Shown here in pieces: positions 22,072 through 34,209 of a stretch of 64,000 nucleotides of DNA (position 1 is the first letter of the stretch; the number at the start of each line of letters is the position of its first letter). The translations under genes were made by a program, and so were the position numbers. The notes below the pieces were generated by a model, which worked only from the letters and a program-made list of their open reading frames with translations, was not told the DNA's origin and did not search any database. This DNA is from Amborella trichopoda (lineage: Eukaryota; Streptophyta; Magnoliopsida; Amborellales; Amborellaceae). The stretch spans positions 2,979,463 to 3,043,462 of the forward strand of contig NW_006499801.1 of NCBI RefSeq assembly GCF_000471905.2. The letters are read 5' to 3'.

Positions 22072-22723
22072 TGTAGGGATCTCGAGAACCCTTTAGCTTG
22101 TGGAATCAGGAATCCCAAATACCGGGATTTCACCCAAGATCGTGTACTCAATTGGCCAAATGCGAAATAGATGAATACAACTATAAATCGAGTGTGATAA
22201 ATAAATGAAACATAAAAAGCACACCATGACAACACACGATTTACGTGATTCATCTCGTAAGGCTACATCCACGCTCTCGGCAATTAGAAATCCACTATCA
22301 CAATGAAAAGATAATATTTATCTTTAAACATCGGTAAAAGACCATCACTGATCTTCCCCTCTAAACCCGCTCTCTTGACCGAGCAACACCGTCGATCAAC
22401 ATCCTCTTTCCCACCAATACCGGAAAGATAGACTCGAGAGCAATATAGAAATTTTCTCTCTTTAGAAGTGGAAGTTAACCAACCCAAAACTCATGGGAAT
22501 ACTGCCCTTCTCTCGGAGGCCATGTCTCTCTCTCTCTTGAAAACCATCTCCATATTAGGGTGACTCTCAAAGGATGGGTATTATGTCATCCTTTACCTTC
22601 TTATAAAGATATCACTTTTTTGTTTCTTAATAAAGTTAATTTTATATTTCCCATAATATCATAATATCATAATATTTAGAATAAAATATGGGTACGGTGA
22701 TTTAGCTGTCACCAAACCCAACA
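22072..22723 (-). repeat. 5' LTR of the miniature retrotransposon
   Basis: 652 bp, adjacent on its inner side to the tRNA-Met primer-binding site. On the plus strand it starts TGTAGGGATCTCGAGAACCC and ends CACCAAACCCAACA, followed by the TTAAA target duplication. Confidence 0.9.
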
Positions 22724-22728
22724 TTAAA

Positions 22729-23905
22729 GACCTCCGAGACAGATAACTTGAAACAAATACAAATAACTTACATTGGGAATTGAGAGTAAGAATAGCATAT
22801 CAAGTTTTTAAGGGTTAAAAAATTCAAACTTTTGGTGAAAAAATTCTCTCCAAATATCCAAATAAACTTGTTTTGGATAGTGTCAAAATAGATTGGATTG
22901 AGGGTTAAAACAGACACGATCAATGGATCCAAAAACACTATAAACAAAAGGGTTGTCACGTATTTTTTTTTATTTTACTTAAAAAAAATGATAAATATCT
23001 CCATACTTTCTATTTTTAGGTTTCATTTCACAATAGACCCAAGATTTTAATAGATATATTGAGGCATAAAAAATATAAATTTTATTTCTTCTAACCCCTG
23101 AGTTAATTTAAACCTATTTTTTTAGGCTAAACAAATCTAAAAAGACATGCATTTTTTAAAAGCCATTCTTCCAAATTTCTAGAGATAGAGAAGAGTTTCA
23201 CAGAGGTGAGAAGTTATCGGGAAGAAAGAGATGTGCTTGGAGAATGAGAGACACAAGAAGAGAGAGAAAGAGAAAAATTTGAGGTATATAAGAAAAAAGA
23301 GATAAATGATTGGGTTTAGAAAGCGTATGTCTTTCTCGTATTTGTTTACGTTAAAAAATAAGTTTAAAGTGAGCAGGGGTTAAAAGATTTTTTTTAAAAC
23401 CTTGGATTTATTAGGAAATGAAACTTCAAAAAAAGATATAATGATATTTTTTCAAAAAAAAAAAAATTTGTCGAGCAAATCATCAGCCTAATACTCCACC
23501 CGTCCCAAACTGATTCAGGTGATTCCCGGAATTCGATTGCCATATAGGCCGACATTACTTTATGCTTTACGAGTGAGCCCGCAAAAAAGAAGCGTGGAGC
23601 CATGCGATCAGAAGCACAAAACGACTTTTCCATAACTTATATGATCCTTATTGGACAACCCGTGCGGTACGAAAATAACAAAGATCCATCACAACACCAA
23701 TTGTTGGGATGGGCGCGCATTACGATAGAGACTAGTCAAAAGGTTTGTGTAAGTAATGCTTCAAAGACTTTGGTAACGATGAAGATTAAAGGAAAAGTGT
23801 GGGCATGAGTTTGACGATCATCCCAAACAAGTGAAATGGATAGCCCACAAGAATCTCCAAACGATAAAGTTTAGGTAACGGTGCGACCTTAAAATATAGA
23901 ATTAA
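22729..23905. other. Gene-free AT-rich stretch
   Basis: I found no supported gene. The segment at about 23490-23820 is less AT-rich and has overlapping short ORFs on both strands, but none shows a family motif. Confidence 0.45.
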
Positions 23906-24270
23906 GGTGCGTTTCAAAGATCCATCATAAAATATTTTTTTTTTTTTGACAAATCATTATAAAATATTATTTTGATGTTGGAAAACATTTTAATTGATCA
24001 TCTCAACATTGAGATGTATGAATATAAAAATAATAATAATAATAATTCGAGTTTTAAAACTAGTGTATCTCACAACACATTATTTGGACCACTCATTTTC
24101 AAGAATTTCATGTGTTTATAAATCTAATTGTTTTGAACAATTTTTGGAATTTAAAATTTTATAATTAAATATCAAAATAGATTTTCAAGATTTTCTAAGA
24201 ATTTTTTACACCAAAATTACATTTTTGATAAAATTTGGAGGCATGCGTTAATTTGATTGTTTAAGGTTAC
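23906..24270. mobile_element. MITE family A, diverged copy A7
   Basis: The family A interior is recognisable (TGATCATCTCAACATTGAGATG, split by the family pattern, and a CATTATTTGGACC block) together with the right-arm remnant TTAATTTGATTGTTTAAGG. The outer arms are badly eroded. Confidence 0.5.
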
Positions 24271-24289
24271 AAATTTTGGGTATTTTTCA

Positions 24290-24500
24290 AATTTTTGGAA
24301 AAATAGGATTATTTTAATAACTTTTGTCAAAGTTATTAAAAATAGTTATTAAAAATTATTAAAAAATAATTTGAAAAATTATTAAAAATAGTTTGAAAAA
24401 TTATTAAAAAATAATTTAATAATTATTAAAAAAATAGTTTAATAATTTGTATCAAAATTATTAAAAATATCCTATTTTTCAATAATTTGAAAAGTACTCG
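24290..24500. repeat. AT-rich low-complexity block of ATTAAAAA units
   Basis: Repeated words such as AAAATTATTAAAAATAG and TTTGAAAAATTATT form an irregular AT minisatellite. Confidence 0.7.
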
Positions 24501-24559
24501 AATTTTTCAAAATCCACATCCATACCCATTCTCTGATGGTTTATTTTTTAACCCAAAGT

Positions 24560-24900
24560 ACCATTCGAGAGGGCCGTAAAGAGTCATCATGGACCTTAAG
24601 GAATTTCCATTATCCTGATGGCCGGTCTCCTGAGCCTTCCATCCTAAACGGACTCTCATGGGCCTACTAGGGTTGTGATGACTATAGGACCGTGATGGGC
24701 GATTATGGAGTTACAGAGTTAAGTGGGAATGAAATGACCAGCACGGTTCTATTAGGACTGAGATGGCCCATCAATAAGGTTCTTGGACCATCACTCCACC
24801 ACGGTCTTAACAGGCTATGATGGTCCTTTTAGTACCGTGGGGGATAAAGAGACCAGCCTTGGACCATCGCAGACCTATGAGGTCCATGATGACTCGAGAC
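24560..24900. repeat. Degenerate GC-richer minisatellite-like block (GATGGTCC words)
   Basis: Irregular repeats of GATGG, GGACCATC, ACCGTG and TATGATGGTCC words at about 20-45-bp spacing stand out from AT-rich flanks. No ORF spans the block. I could not define one unit length. Confidence 0.4.
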
Positions 24901-26074
24901 AACTTTAGGTAAAAGAAAATAAACTGCAACAAAATAGGCATCAATGTAGATTTTATAGATTTTCGGTTTTTTTCCTTAAAACAAAGAAAAATAAAGATAC
25001 TTTTATGATTACCCTTATTATTATTAGTCCGCCATAGCAAGTCCCAAGCTCAAGGAAGAAGATTGTATTAGATAGAGTAGTCAAGCATAAAACTTTACTA
25101 TAACTTTTCATGAATCTTGAACCTACGTTATATGTTCATGTTAGGACATTTATTATAAGCAATGTGAGGTATGGAACCCAGGTGCAATGATGGTCTAACT
25201 AAAAGTATAGCTTTTGATAGAGCATAATGGGAAATACATGATTCAAAGAGCCGACCCAACTAAATGAGATAATGCTCGGATGATAATGATAAACATTATT
25301 ATTTTTAAACTGACAAATTCATTTATTTTTTGAGATTTGTGATCGCTATCGTGGATATTATCGTCTCATGGGTTTTGCTGGTGAGACAAATATAAGTTGG
25401 TGCATTTCGCCAAAATCACACTCAAAATTATGTGTTTGAATTTTAAAATTTTAATTATATCTATAAGTATAAAGCAAAAAAATATTATAGAGGAAACTTT
25501 TTCTAACATTTTTCCAATCATCTTCTCTCTGGCAATATAAAGCTTGTAATTATCTTTGTTGTGGACATGCGAATCGTTCATCTCGACATTAACAACATGG
25601 ATAAAAAAAATAAAAAAAATAAAAAAAATTTCTATCTTGTAAATAGCTTTTTTGACCATTATATCATTTAGATTTGTATTAAATTTGGAGCTTTAAATTT
25701 CATAAGTAAGAATAGGAGTAGACAAAATTGTATTTTATTATTATTATTATTTTTTTAATGGGTAGTGGGAATAGAAACCACAATATGCAACTAAGGCATA
25801 GGGTGTGCTACCACTATGAGATCTACGACCTCCATCACAAGGATTTCTTGCACCTAGAATCTATTTTCCATAATACTCCAAGATACCATTTTACTGAATA
25901 CCATATTATCGCCACCCGATGAAACCCACACATTCTATGAAATGGGATTGTATACAAGGAGGCCGTTATCTTTCATACACAAATGTTATATAAATAGTTC
26001 GAGCAATCCGATGTAAAATCTGATAATGGGGGTGTATAATTTCTTGGTACATAAAACTCAAAAAGAAAAGGAAA
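24900..26074. other. Intergenic DNA
   Basis: No gene is supported. The stretch contains AT-rich low complexity near 25590-25630 and 25730-25755. A partial family C-like MITE end is near 25945-26060 (GATTGTATACAAGGAGGCCG). Confidence 0.4.
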
Positions 26075-26345
26075 CTTGTTTCATGCTGAGGGGATTGCAT
26101 TTCTACATTTGCAGTCCTCGAGATATAAAGCATCCATCTTAAAGATGGATGTAAATAGGTAGTCCATCTAAAAATAATTGATGTTAATGACCAAATGTTT
26201 TTTTAATAAAATTATTATTTTTAATTTTTAAAATTTATTTATTTATTCATATATCATATCTCCATATTAAAAATTATGTCTAAAAATTCATCTCAAAAAT
26301 AAATTTTCAATATGCGACTAATTTCTACATGCACTCGTAAAACTG
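26075..26345 (-). mobile_element. MITE family B, copy B5
   Basis: A reverse-oriented copy with CTTGTTTCATGCTGAGGGGA, GAGATATAAAGCATCCATCT and the closing CTAATTTCTACATGCACTCG. It is more diverged than copy B3. Confidence 0.6.
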
Positions 26346-26892
26346 TGTCCAAAAAAAAACTCCAAACTTTAAACATGGTCAAATAATACATGCCAATCAA
26401 CTTGATCTCGCATACCAAGGTCATTATGAACTTTCCTCTCTCTCTCTCTCTCTTTTCTCCCAAAGTATATAACCTTGTGGTGTCCCTTTCATGAAATAAT
26501 AACATCCATAATATTTGAACCTTAATAATAAGATCCCTCATTGGAGCAATTATTGGGATCCGTGCGTTTTTTTGAAAGCGACTACTCTAAAAACTTATTT
26601 GAACAGTGACTTCAAAGGACTTGGTAATAACGATAAAGTGAACTGGCATTATGTTGTCTAAATGAAACAAAAATACTATGTACCGGAATCTAAAATCAGT
26701 TAAAAGTGAAAACTAGCGGTCCAAATGATTTTTTTTATAAAATTATTATTTTTATTGTAAAAAATTTATTTATTTATTTCTTATTCAAATGATCTTTTAT
26801 AGGTATTATTGAAGCTACCTAAGCCTCGGATATGATTTTTATGGAGGTCATCTGGGAGGAGTTGGAATTGGATCCAATTCCCGCTTGACAGC

Positions 26893-27000
26893 GCAGATTT
26901 GTTCTCGCGAATCCATTCACCAGTTCTATGCTACATATTCTTAGATGCAGATTTGTTCTCGCAAATCCATTCACCAGTTCTATGCTACATATTCTTAGAT
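26893..27000. repeat. 54-bp tandem duplication
   Basis: Units at 26893-26946 and 26947-27000 both start GCAGATTTGTTCTCGC and end ATTCTTAGAT, with a single mismatch (GCGAAT against GCAAAT). Confidence 0.88.
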
Positions 27001-28090
27001 ATTCATTCAATCGCTCAAAAGTCCCATTCATTCTCGAGTTATGGGTGTTGGATTCCGTCATGATGGCATGCTCAGACTGAGGGTTGCTCGCACTCTTACC
27101 ATATACAAGTTTAATTTCGTGATATCTCCATTTCATACTCGACCACCATTGCTTCTATGTGAACGTGGACCGAGCATCCCTTCAGGTGTACGCCCAACTC
27201 TTGCACAGAGGCAAAGGCTTTGTTTTTAGGTACCGAAATCCACTTGCAAATATTGTTTTTCATAAGAGAAAGACACACCTGCCCATATTATACAAGGTAT
27301 TGAGCGTTGAGATGGACCCAAATTCGATTCACAAGAAAGTGCACTTACATGTTCTTAAAAATTGGGTCCAAAAATCCATCACAAAATTATATTTTAAGAG
27401 GTGACTTATTTCTCAATGGACTCATAGGAACCTTGTCCTTTGGATAATGTCCCTCTATAATAACTATAGTGATAAATAAGTATGGACAAGGTTTTTATGA
27501 GTCGGCAATCTCATCTATTTATATGAGCCTCTTGCAAAATCTATTTTAGAGAGATTTTTGGATTCAAAATTTTAGGGGATGAAAATCTCGATCATGATAG
27601 GTAAGAACCTGAAAAAAATATATATATATATAAAATATCAAATTTTTTATTTATTTTTACGTACTTTGAACATTGTCGATTTCAATTTTTTGTGGGGTTG
27701 CCATTTTGGAGCATCCATCTCCAAGATGGGTGTTACATGTGCCAGAGGACTCAAGGTACACTATTACAAAAGCACATGTCCCCTGACGCATAAACTACTT
27801 TTAGCATAATTTTTTATTTGATGGCCATAAAGAATAGGGTTTAGTTGATATTAGATATGGATTTTGGAATAAAATCAGGCAGGTAACAAATATTAAAATA
27901 AATAAACAAATGACCCTAAAAAACAGTTTTTTTTGTATTTTGTATTTTCTATTTTCTAAATGGTAAGTGTTAATTTTTTAAAGATCATCAGATTTACACT
28001 CTTTAGAGCTTCAAATTTACATTTTCAATAAAAAATGGTCCTCATAAATCATGGCGAAAATCGTCTAGCACACCAAATATTTTTCTTACT
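27001..28090. other. Intergenic DNA with unassigned short ORFs
   Basis: Both strands have overlapping ORFs of 60-105 codons at 26819-27404. Their peptides show no motif that I recognise. They may be remnants of a transposon, and I do not call a gene. Confidence 0.4.
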
Positions 28091-28280
28091 CTTTCGGTTT
28101 ACTTTGCACGTGTATCAGTAGGTCTAGTGTTTTAAATCCCGATGAACCAGATAGAGAACGGCTGATCCATATCAGATTTGGCGGTCTTTGGGTTTACTTT
28201 GCGCGTGTACAAGTAGGTCTAGTGTTTTAAATCCGGATGATCCAGATCAAGAACAGCTGATTCATATCAGATTTGGCGAG
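28091..28280. repeat. 95-bp tandem duplication
   Basis: Units at 28091-28185 and 28186-28280 share GGTTTACTTTGC, TAGGTCTAGTGTTTTAAATC and CATATCAGATTTGGCG with about ten differences. It lies immediately upstream of repeat copy F2. Confidence 0.8.
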
Positions 28281-28318
28281 TGCGTGATCCGGGTCTTGAC
28301 TCCCCCACAAATCTATCC

Positions 28319-28715
28319 TTGGATGAAGCTTCTATGAGCCCTAGGTTTTATCAAAACAAAGTAAAGCATCAAATCCTCGTCTCGAAAGCACTTTCAATAA
28401 TGGAAATTTTTATGATGGATCTAAACTCAATTTCCAACACTGAAAATAAGATTTGAAACTCAAAAAAGAGTACAGATCTTGTGGATCTATAGACATTTAT
28501 TTTTATGGTAAAATGGACGGTCTACATAATTTATTACAATATAAACTATTTTTAGAGCTTAAATTTTTTTTTTTTTTCACAATCATAATGTTCATACCGA
28601 TATGAAAGTGTAAAGGCTTTTCAATACTTGAGCTATAATTTTTGATGAGTTATCAGGTGAGGATATACTTATTTTGATAGAATTGTGGCCTTATCAAACC
28701 ATTTTTCTTGCTTTT
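28319..28715 (+). repeat. Dispersed repeat family F, copy F2
   Basis: A homologue of 9842-10240 in the same orientation over about 400 bp. It shares GTACAGATCTTGTGGATC, AAATGGACGGTCTA and the closing TATCAAACCATTTT. Confidence 0.65.
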
Positions 28716-31700
28716 TTAATTATTTGTTTAACTGATTTTCTGCCAGTTCAGCATAGTCGGATCGGGGATCCAGATTCATACAATGGCCAAAACCTCGTCC
28801 CCAAGTTTTGAAGCACTGAGCATATCACCAAATTAATAAGCATTATCCCTGTGTTTCTCTCTTTCCCTGAAAGCACTTCACAAGGATGGCCACACTATTC
28901 TCATGCAAACTGAAGAAAGTAGACGACAGTAACAGGGTTTTGCTAACTTTTAAGCTTAACTAAGCAATAATTACATGTACGATACGGCAAATGCACGTGA
29001 ATTATAAGGAAACAAGTATTATAATTAATGAAAGAATATTAGATTAAGAAGCAAGATCGGTGTATATTCTTTTGACTCTTGTTTTTGTTTTAAAATATTT
29101 TAAGGTGCACGTTCTCACCATTTGCAATGTCAGGACATCATGGTCATTTCTGAAATATACAGCTGCATACCCCTCTCTAAGAGATTAATTTAATGTGGGG
29201 AATTTTCCCCATATCCCTTTTGTTAAAGACTATTTTATCACACTTTATTTAAACACTGACAAAATTGACCATAATTAAAAGAAAAAGGGCACATGAAACT
29301 ATAAAGTACCACGGTTTAGGCACTTTCATTCCCCTAAAAAGATGTGGATTAAATTTTTTAAAGGACAATTTGGATATTTTATGCTACTAGGGCATTTGGC
29401 ATGTCCTACTCTCTCTTTCTTTTCTTTTTTTTTTTTTTTTTTTTGTTGACCTTTTTGACAAATTGAGATGTAGCATCGTTAATGTCAACTGTTAACGACT
29501 CGAGCCCAAGTATGAATCCTATACAATACAGTTACTCCGTTGGGCAAACACCTATATAAGGGGGTTTTCTCGACCTCGACTTTGTGAGCTTACTTTAGAA
29601 AGACTAGAGAATTTTATTTTTGAATTTGTAACTCTCAGATCTGAACATTCAAAAATGTGATGATCTCAATCCAACCATAAGGCATTAGTTGTTTTTTTAC
29701 TATTTTTTGCATGAACAAATAGAATGGAGTGTTATTTCCTTCTTGCTTCTATTTAGATTGTTGGTAGGTTGAGGAGATTACATTTCTTAAATTTCAAACC
29801 TAGTATCTTAAAAGCTCATGATTTCTGATCCAAATCATCAATATGGATGGGAATTGTACACGACCGACTCGCTCCCACCCAATTACCCCTAAACCCCTGC
29901 CTGATGTAAATTTTCTATATTTTTTAAGTTTATCTAATGATTCTCTTAAGCCCCCTCTAAATCCCCACCATAATATCAATTTTTTTATTTCATTTATATA
30001 TCATCTTTTTTTAAATTGCTGATTCGGGCCAATCCAGACCCGAACCCAAACGCTAATCCAATGATCCGACACTGATCTATAGCTAAACAATCTACCCCAC
30101 CGATTCAGATTTTAATACATTGTTGAAACCTAGAAATGCCCAACATAATAAGTACAATGTGCCCTAGAGAACATAAAACTTTTGGCTTCCCTAATTTGAA
30201 ATCATGAATGAGTCAAAGAGGTCCAAGGTATCCTGAAACCAGTGCCAAAACACAACGTGAAAAAATAAATAAAAATTTTCATAGTCAAATTTATGGAAAA
30301 TGTAATTTCCTAAACCTGATGACCAATTTTAAAAGGGCTACAAAAAAATACACACCCTATTAATGCGTCCTAGAATTGAATGGAGAATATTCATAATTTC
30401 TGCTAGTCAAATTAAGTGATTAGGAACACATATTCATTTTCTACATACTAAGAATTTTAAAGTATAGTTAACAGAATCGAAGAGACAATCCTCTTAAGTA
30501 GTTATTGAGGGAATGCATAGTTTACTCTCGAGAGTTTGCCATTCACACTTAAAGAAAAAATAGAAGACACTCTAAAAGTGTTTAGAAATATTCACCTTCA
30601 ATCCATTATTTTGGATGGTCAGATGTAGGTATTTACATTTGCCATCCGCTGGAGCACATCATAGCATGTTTATCAAGACCGAACTGAACTTATGATCCAA
30701 CTGGTCGTACTACCGACTAGTACCTTGATTGATCAAGCCCAATATAAAAATTAAGTTTAATAAAAAAACCTATCAAAATTATTATTTAGGTTGTTTTAGT
30801 TGGTTGGACAAGCCGGCTTTTAACCATTTTGACCAACAACATGAAGCTGGGCAAAACATTTTAATACATTTAACAATTTTAAATTATTGTATTTTATTTA
30901 TTTTTCTTTCTTTTTACTAAAATTCAGTCCAAATGGTTTCACCAATGATTGGACTGATTTGAACTAGAGTCAATCTCTATCCAATTCGATGGCTAGTCCG
31001 ATCTTGTTAATAATGCATCATACTTATCCAAAACCCATCCAAAATGTGCTAAACACTCACTGTCAATTTTTATGACCAAGTCCTTGGCACTCATAAAGTC
31101 ATCTAATTTCAACAAAAACACCATTAAGAAGCACCATTATCCCCAGTTACTCTGTGTTTTCAAAAGCATAGTCTAATAAGCATCAATCCTGCCTAAAGTT
31201 GAAGGAAATCAGTCGTTTGCCACTTGGTGACAATTAGGGCACACGGTACAAGGAATCCACAATAAGAATAGGGTTCGGGGCAACTCGCCCTATTTCTAAA
31301 AAGAAGTAGAGGATGTACCACAAAATATTGCCTAAGGGACGGGCCACCGAGCGAATGAGCAGCCTAGGCTCGCTTGGCCCGGTGTTTTCCCATAATTCAC
31401 GCTCGGGCCCCTGCAGCATGACCCTAGCTGGGCCAGGGTTAGCGTGGCCCCTTGAACGCACTAATTCTATTGAATTAACTGCAAAAAATAGCAATGAGCT
31501 TGGCTTCTCTAAATCATTTTCCAAACCTCTACGGAGTATCATTTTCCATTGGTAATGGTGGACCACCTCACCTAGGTTAAGGCCCCACTCGGAAAATCTA
31601 TACCGTCGGTCCTATGTCATTAGCAGATAGTAGATACACTTCACGGTATGTGGGGCCCACATCAAACACTGTGGACTCCACCCGATGGTGATTGACGGTG

Positions 31701-31944
31701 GAGATTTGTCCAACGCACATAACACAAGTTTTGGGAAGGCCAGCTAAACTAACTTGTAGGCCACCTAACAAACATGGTAAGGAACCTCTACCCTCTTCAC
31801 ACAAATATGGCTATGGACCAAGGTTTTAAAAAATAGATCGGTGGCCTGGATCGTACATTTGGATTCTTGATCTGGTTTCGCAGAGCGGCAATCTAGATTG
31901 CATAACCGGTCATTAAAAACTTTTAAAAAATGAAAAATAATAAA
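28716..31944. other. Gene-free intergenic stretch
   Basis: I see no gene. Notable content is a T-run at 29424-29445, a degenerate segment with AACTGGTCGTACTACCGACTAG near 30690, and GGGCC-rich sequence at 31330-31450 that yields long but meaningless ORFs on both strands. Confidence 0.45.
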
Positions 31945-32288
31945 AGGGCCTAACTTAAAATTTTTACTAGAAAGATGTTGTTTTGATGTCCAAATATCCT
32001 CAAATTGATCATCTCGACATCAAGATGCATGGACACGAGAAAAAAATAGATTTCAATTTTTGAAAATAGTGTATTTTATAACGTATTTTTTGGACCATCA
32101 ATTTTCAAAAATTTCAAGTTTTCATAGCTCTCAATCTACACTATTTTTTAAGCTTTAAACTTTATAAATAAAGATGGAAATATATTTTAAGGCTATCAGA
32201 AAGATTTCCAGCATTGAAACCACATTTCTCGATACTATTTGAAGATAGGCTCTCATTTGATTGTTTAGAGCCTAGGCTCTATACAAAC
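31945..32288. mobile_element. MITE family A, copy A4 (left arm lost)
   Basis: The interior matches copy A2 (TTGTTTTGATGTCCAAATAT, GATCATCTCGACATCAAGAT). The right arm GATTGTTTAGAGCCTAGGCT is intact and ends CTATACAAAC. The left inverted arm is mostly missing. Confidence 0.7.
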
Positions 32289-32344
32289 CACACCCATAAT
32301 AAAAATAAAATAAATAAATACCATTAGCTTTTAACATTTGAGGA

Positions 32345-32580
32345 CTACGAATAGTTGTGACCTCCTTATAACAAAAGTGGATTACAATTACTCATAACCA
32401 TCATATGTCAAAGTGGATTGCTCGGGTGTATCGTGAAGTTCAAGAAATTTCCTTTTGAATTTATTGTCTAGTCAATGAGACATTCACAACCATCCTTTTT
32501 AAAATCCAATGGATAAAAATGATTGTGATATCCTTACACTAAAAATAGTATCTTTATATAATTTTCCAGCATAGAATCAA
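32345..32580. mobile_element. Diverged family C MITE
   Basis: About 235 bp resembling the element at 44645-44879 (ATTACAATTACTCATAACCA, AGTTCAAGAAATTTCCTTTT, GTCAATGAGA). The ends are degenerate. Confidence 0.45.
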
Positions 32581-33295
32581 CATTGGAACAAAATACCCAA
32601 AGGTAATCGACTATTTAGTACCTACTTGGGTGGAAAATATTTGACCACTGGGATCCACCCTTTGCTCTCTCTCTCTCTCTAACCAAAATTTTTCACTATA
32701 TATTATTCACTTAATCGGAGTGAAAGTGAGAAGCCAAGGTTGGGTCGAGGAGGACTAGTCCTTAAAAGGCTGTTTCATGTGGGGATCCCTAGGTCGGGTC
32801 TTCAAGGATCAGAGGTATGGTGCATTTTAGGTGTTCTTTCTTGGAAGTAGAGAATTTTACTTTTTTTTCTTTTCCTATTTGTTTATACGTACTTAATGGA
32901 CCTCGGCTCCTTTTAAATGAAAGTAATATTAACATAAAAAAAAAGAAGAACCAAAATGAAAAAAAAATACAGTGTACACAATGAGCAGCATTCAGTTGAG
33001 GTTCCCGCAATATATACGCAGAGAACGCAAATATCTCTCTCTCTTCCTCCCCTTCTCATGCTTCAGGAAGTAACATGGATAAAAGTAGCGACCCAAGGTT
33101 AGGAGGGGCAATGGACCCGGACCCGAACCCTACGACTGGACTGGACCCAAGTCCGGGTATGGGTACAAAACTTGGACCCGAACACTATTTGGGTTCGGGT
33201 TCATGTGGACACGACTTGAATATAGTTATTATTTAAATAATGTTTTAATATAGAATATTTAAATAAATATAACTATATATTTTATTTATAATATG

Positions 33296-33480
33296 AAAAA
33301 TGTCTTATAAGACCATCTCCCACCCATGTGTATAGGAACTCAAATAATCACCATTAAATTTAGTATGGATCTATAAAAAAGTTAAATCACCTAATCATAT
33401 GATAGTTTTTTTAGAGATCCGTACAAACTTTAATGGTGATCACTTGTGGTCCTCTACACATGGGTGGGGGAGAGTTATTA
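33296..33480. mobile_element. Foldback MITE (family D)
   Basis: The left arm has CCCACCCATGTGTATAGGA and CACCATTAAATTTAGTATGG. The right arm is the inverse, AACTTTAATGGTGATCACTT then CTACACATGGGTGGG. A second copy starts near 33500 (CCTACCTATATGTATAGGAC) and runs into the gap, and a fragment is near 36050-36170. Confidence 0.7.
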
Positions 33481-33668
33481 TTCTTATAATATTTAAATGA
33501 AAAATGATCCTATAGGACCTTCCCCTACCTATATGTATAGGACTCCAATAGATCACTATTAAATTTGGCATGGATGTTTAAAATAATCAAATTTCATATC
33601 CACGTGATAACTTTTTTAGATATCCGTGCCAAATTTCATGATAAACTTTTGGGGCCCTACACACATGA

Positions 33669-34085
33669 NNNNNNNNNNNNNNNNNNNNNNNNNNNNNNNN
33701 NNNNNNNNNNNNNNNNNNNNNNNNNNNNNNNNNNNNNNNNNNNNNNNNNNNNNNNNNNNNNNNNNNNNNNNNNNNNNNNNNNNNNNNNNNNNNNNNNNNN
33801 NNNNNNNNNNNNNNNNNNNNNNNNNNNNNNNNNNNNNNNNNNNNNNNNNNNNNNNNNNNNNNNNNNNNNNNNNNNNNNNNNNNNNNNNNNNNNNNNNNNN
33901 NNNNNNNNNNNNNNNNNNNNNNNNNNNNNNNNNNNNNNNNNNNNNNNNNNNNNNNNNNNNNNNNNNNNNNNNNNNNNNNNNNNNNNNNNNNNNNNNNNNN
34001 NNNNNNNNNNNNNNNNNNNNNNNNNNNNNNNNNNNNNNNNNNNNNNNNNNNNNNNNNNNNNNNNNNNNNNNNNNNNNNNNNNNNN
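33669..34085. other. Assembly gap (417 N)
   Basis: A run of N inside the hAT-type element, beginning in the second foldback copy. Inverted-repeat structure may have defeated assembly here. Reading frames across it are not real. Confidence 0.98.
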
Positions 34086-34209
34086 TGAATCTGGGTCTGG
34101 GTCTAACCGGGTCCATCGAATTCCGGTCTGATAAGGTCCAAGTCCTATAATTTATTTTTCTAGTCCGGGTGCGGATCTAGCCTGACCTGTTGCCACCCTA
34201 CCCCAAGGA

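Larger units (their letters stand above)
21153..22723 (-). mobile_element. Complete miniature LTR retrotransposon (copia-like, non-coding)
   Basis: Two long terminal repeats flank only 303 bp of internal sequence. Target-site duplications TTAAA sit at 21148-21152 and 22724-22728. On the minus strand each LTR begins TGTTGGGTTTGGTG and ends CCCTACA (TG...CA). Two bases inside the 5' LTR is TGGTATCA (22062-22069), the plant initiator-tRNA-Met primer-binding site. A polypurine tract AAGGTGGAGAT (21769-21779) abuts the 3' LTR. This junction, GGAGAT/TGTTGGG, is the usual one in plant copia elements. No gag or pol is present, so it must have been mobilised in trans. It is structurally like TRIM elements but with unusually long LTRs (616 and 652 bp). 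The LTRs differ by many substitutions and indels, so the insertion is not young. Confidence 0.9.
33100..34201. mobile_element. hAT-type element carrying nested foldback elements and a gap
   Basis: The outer ends are TAGGAGGGGCAATGG and TTGCCACCCTA, which are inverted and imperfect. They are flanked by 8-bp near-duplications CCCAAGGT (33092-33099) and CCCAAGGA (34202-34209). The outer parts are rich in GGACCC and GGGTCT words, like the element at 14929-15275. Two foldback units (33296-33480, and from about 33500 into the N run) are inserted inside. The true length is unknown because of the 417-base gap. Confidence 0.6.

Noticed and set aside
23394..23808. Facing ORFs in a less AT-rich patch
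   Set aside because: No recognisable domain, splice context or repeat of the frame elsewhere; I could not support a gene.
26819..27404. ORFs around the 54-bp duplication that might be retrotransposon protein
   Set aside because: I could not match any reverse transcriptase, integrase or gag motif.
31234..31566. Overlapping ORFs of 110 and 80 codons on opposite strands
   Set aside because: GGGCC-rich repeat sequence lacks stops by composition; no family motif.
33565..34150. Open frames across the second N run
   Set aside because: Same cause; the flanks belong to a transposon-like element.
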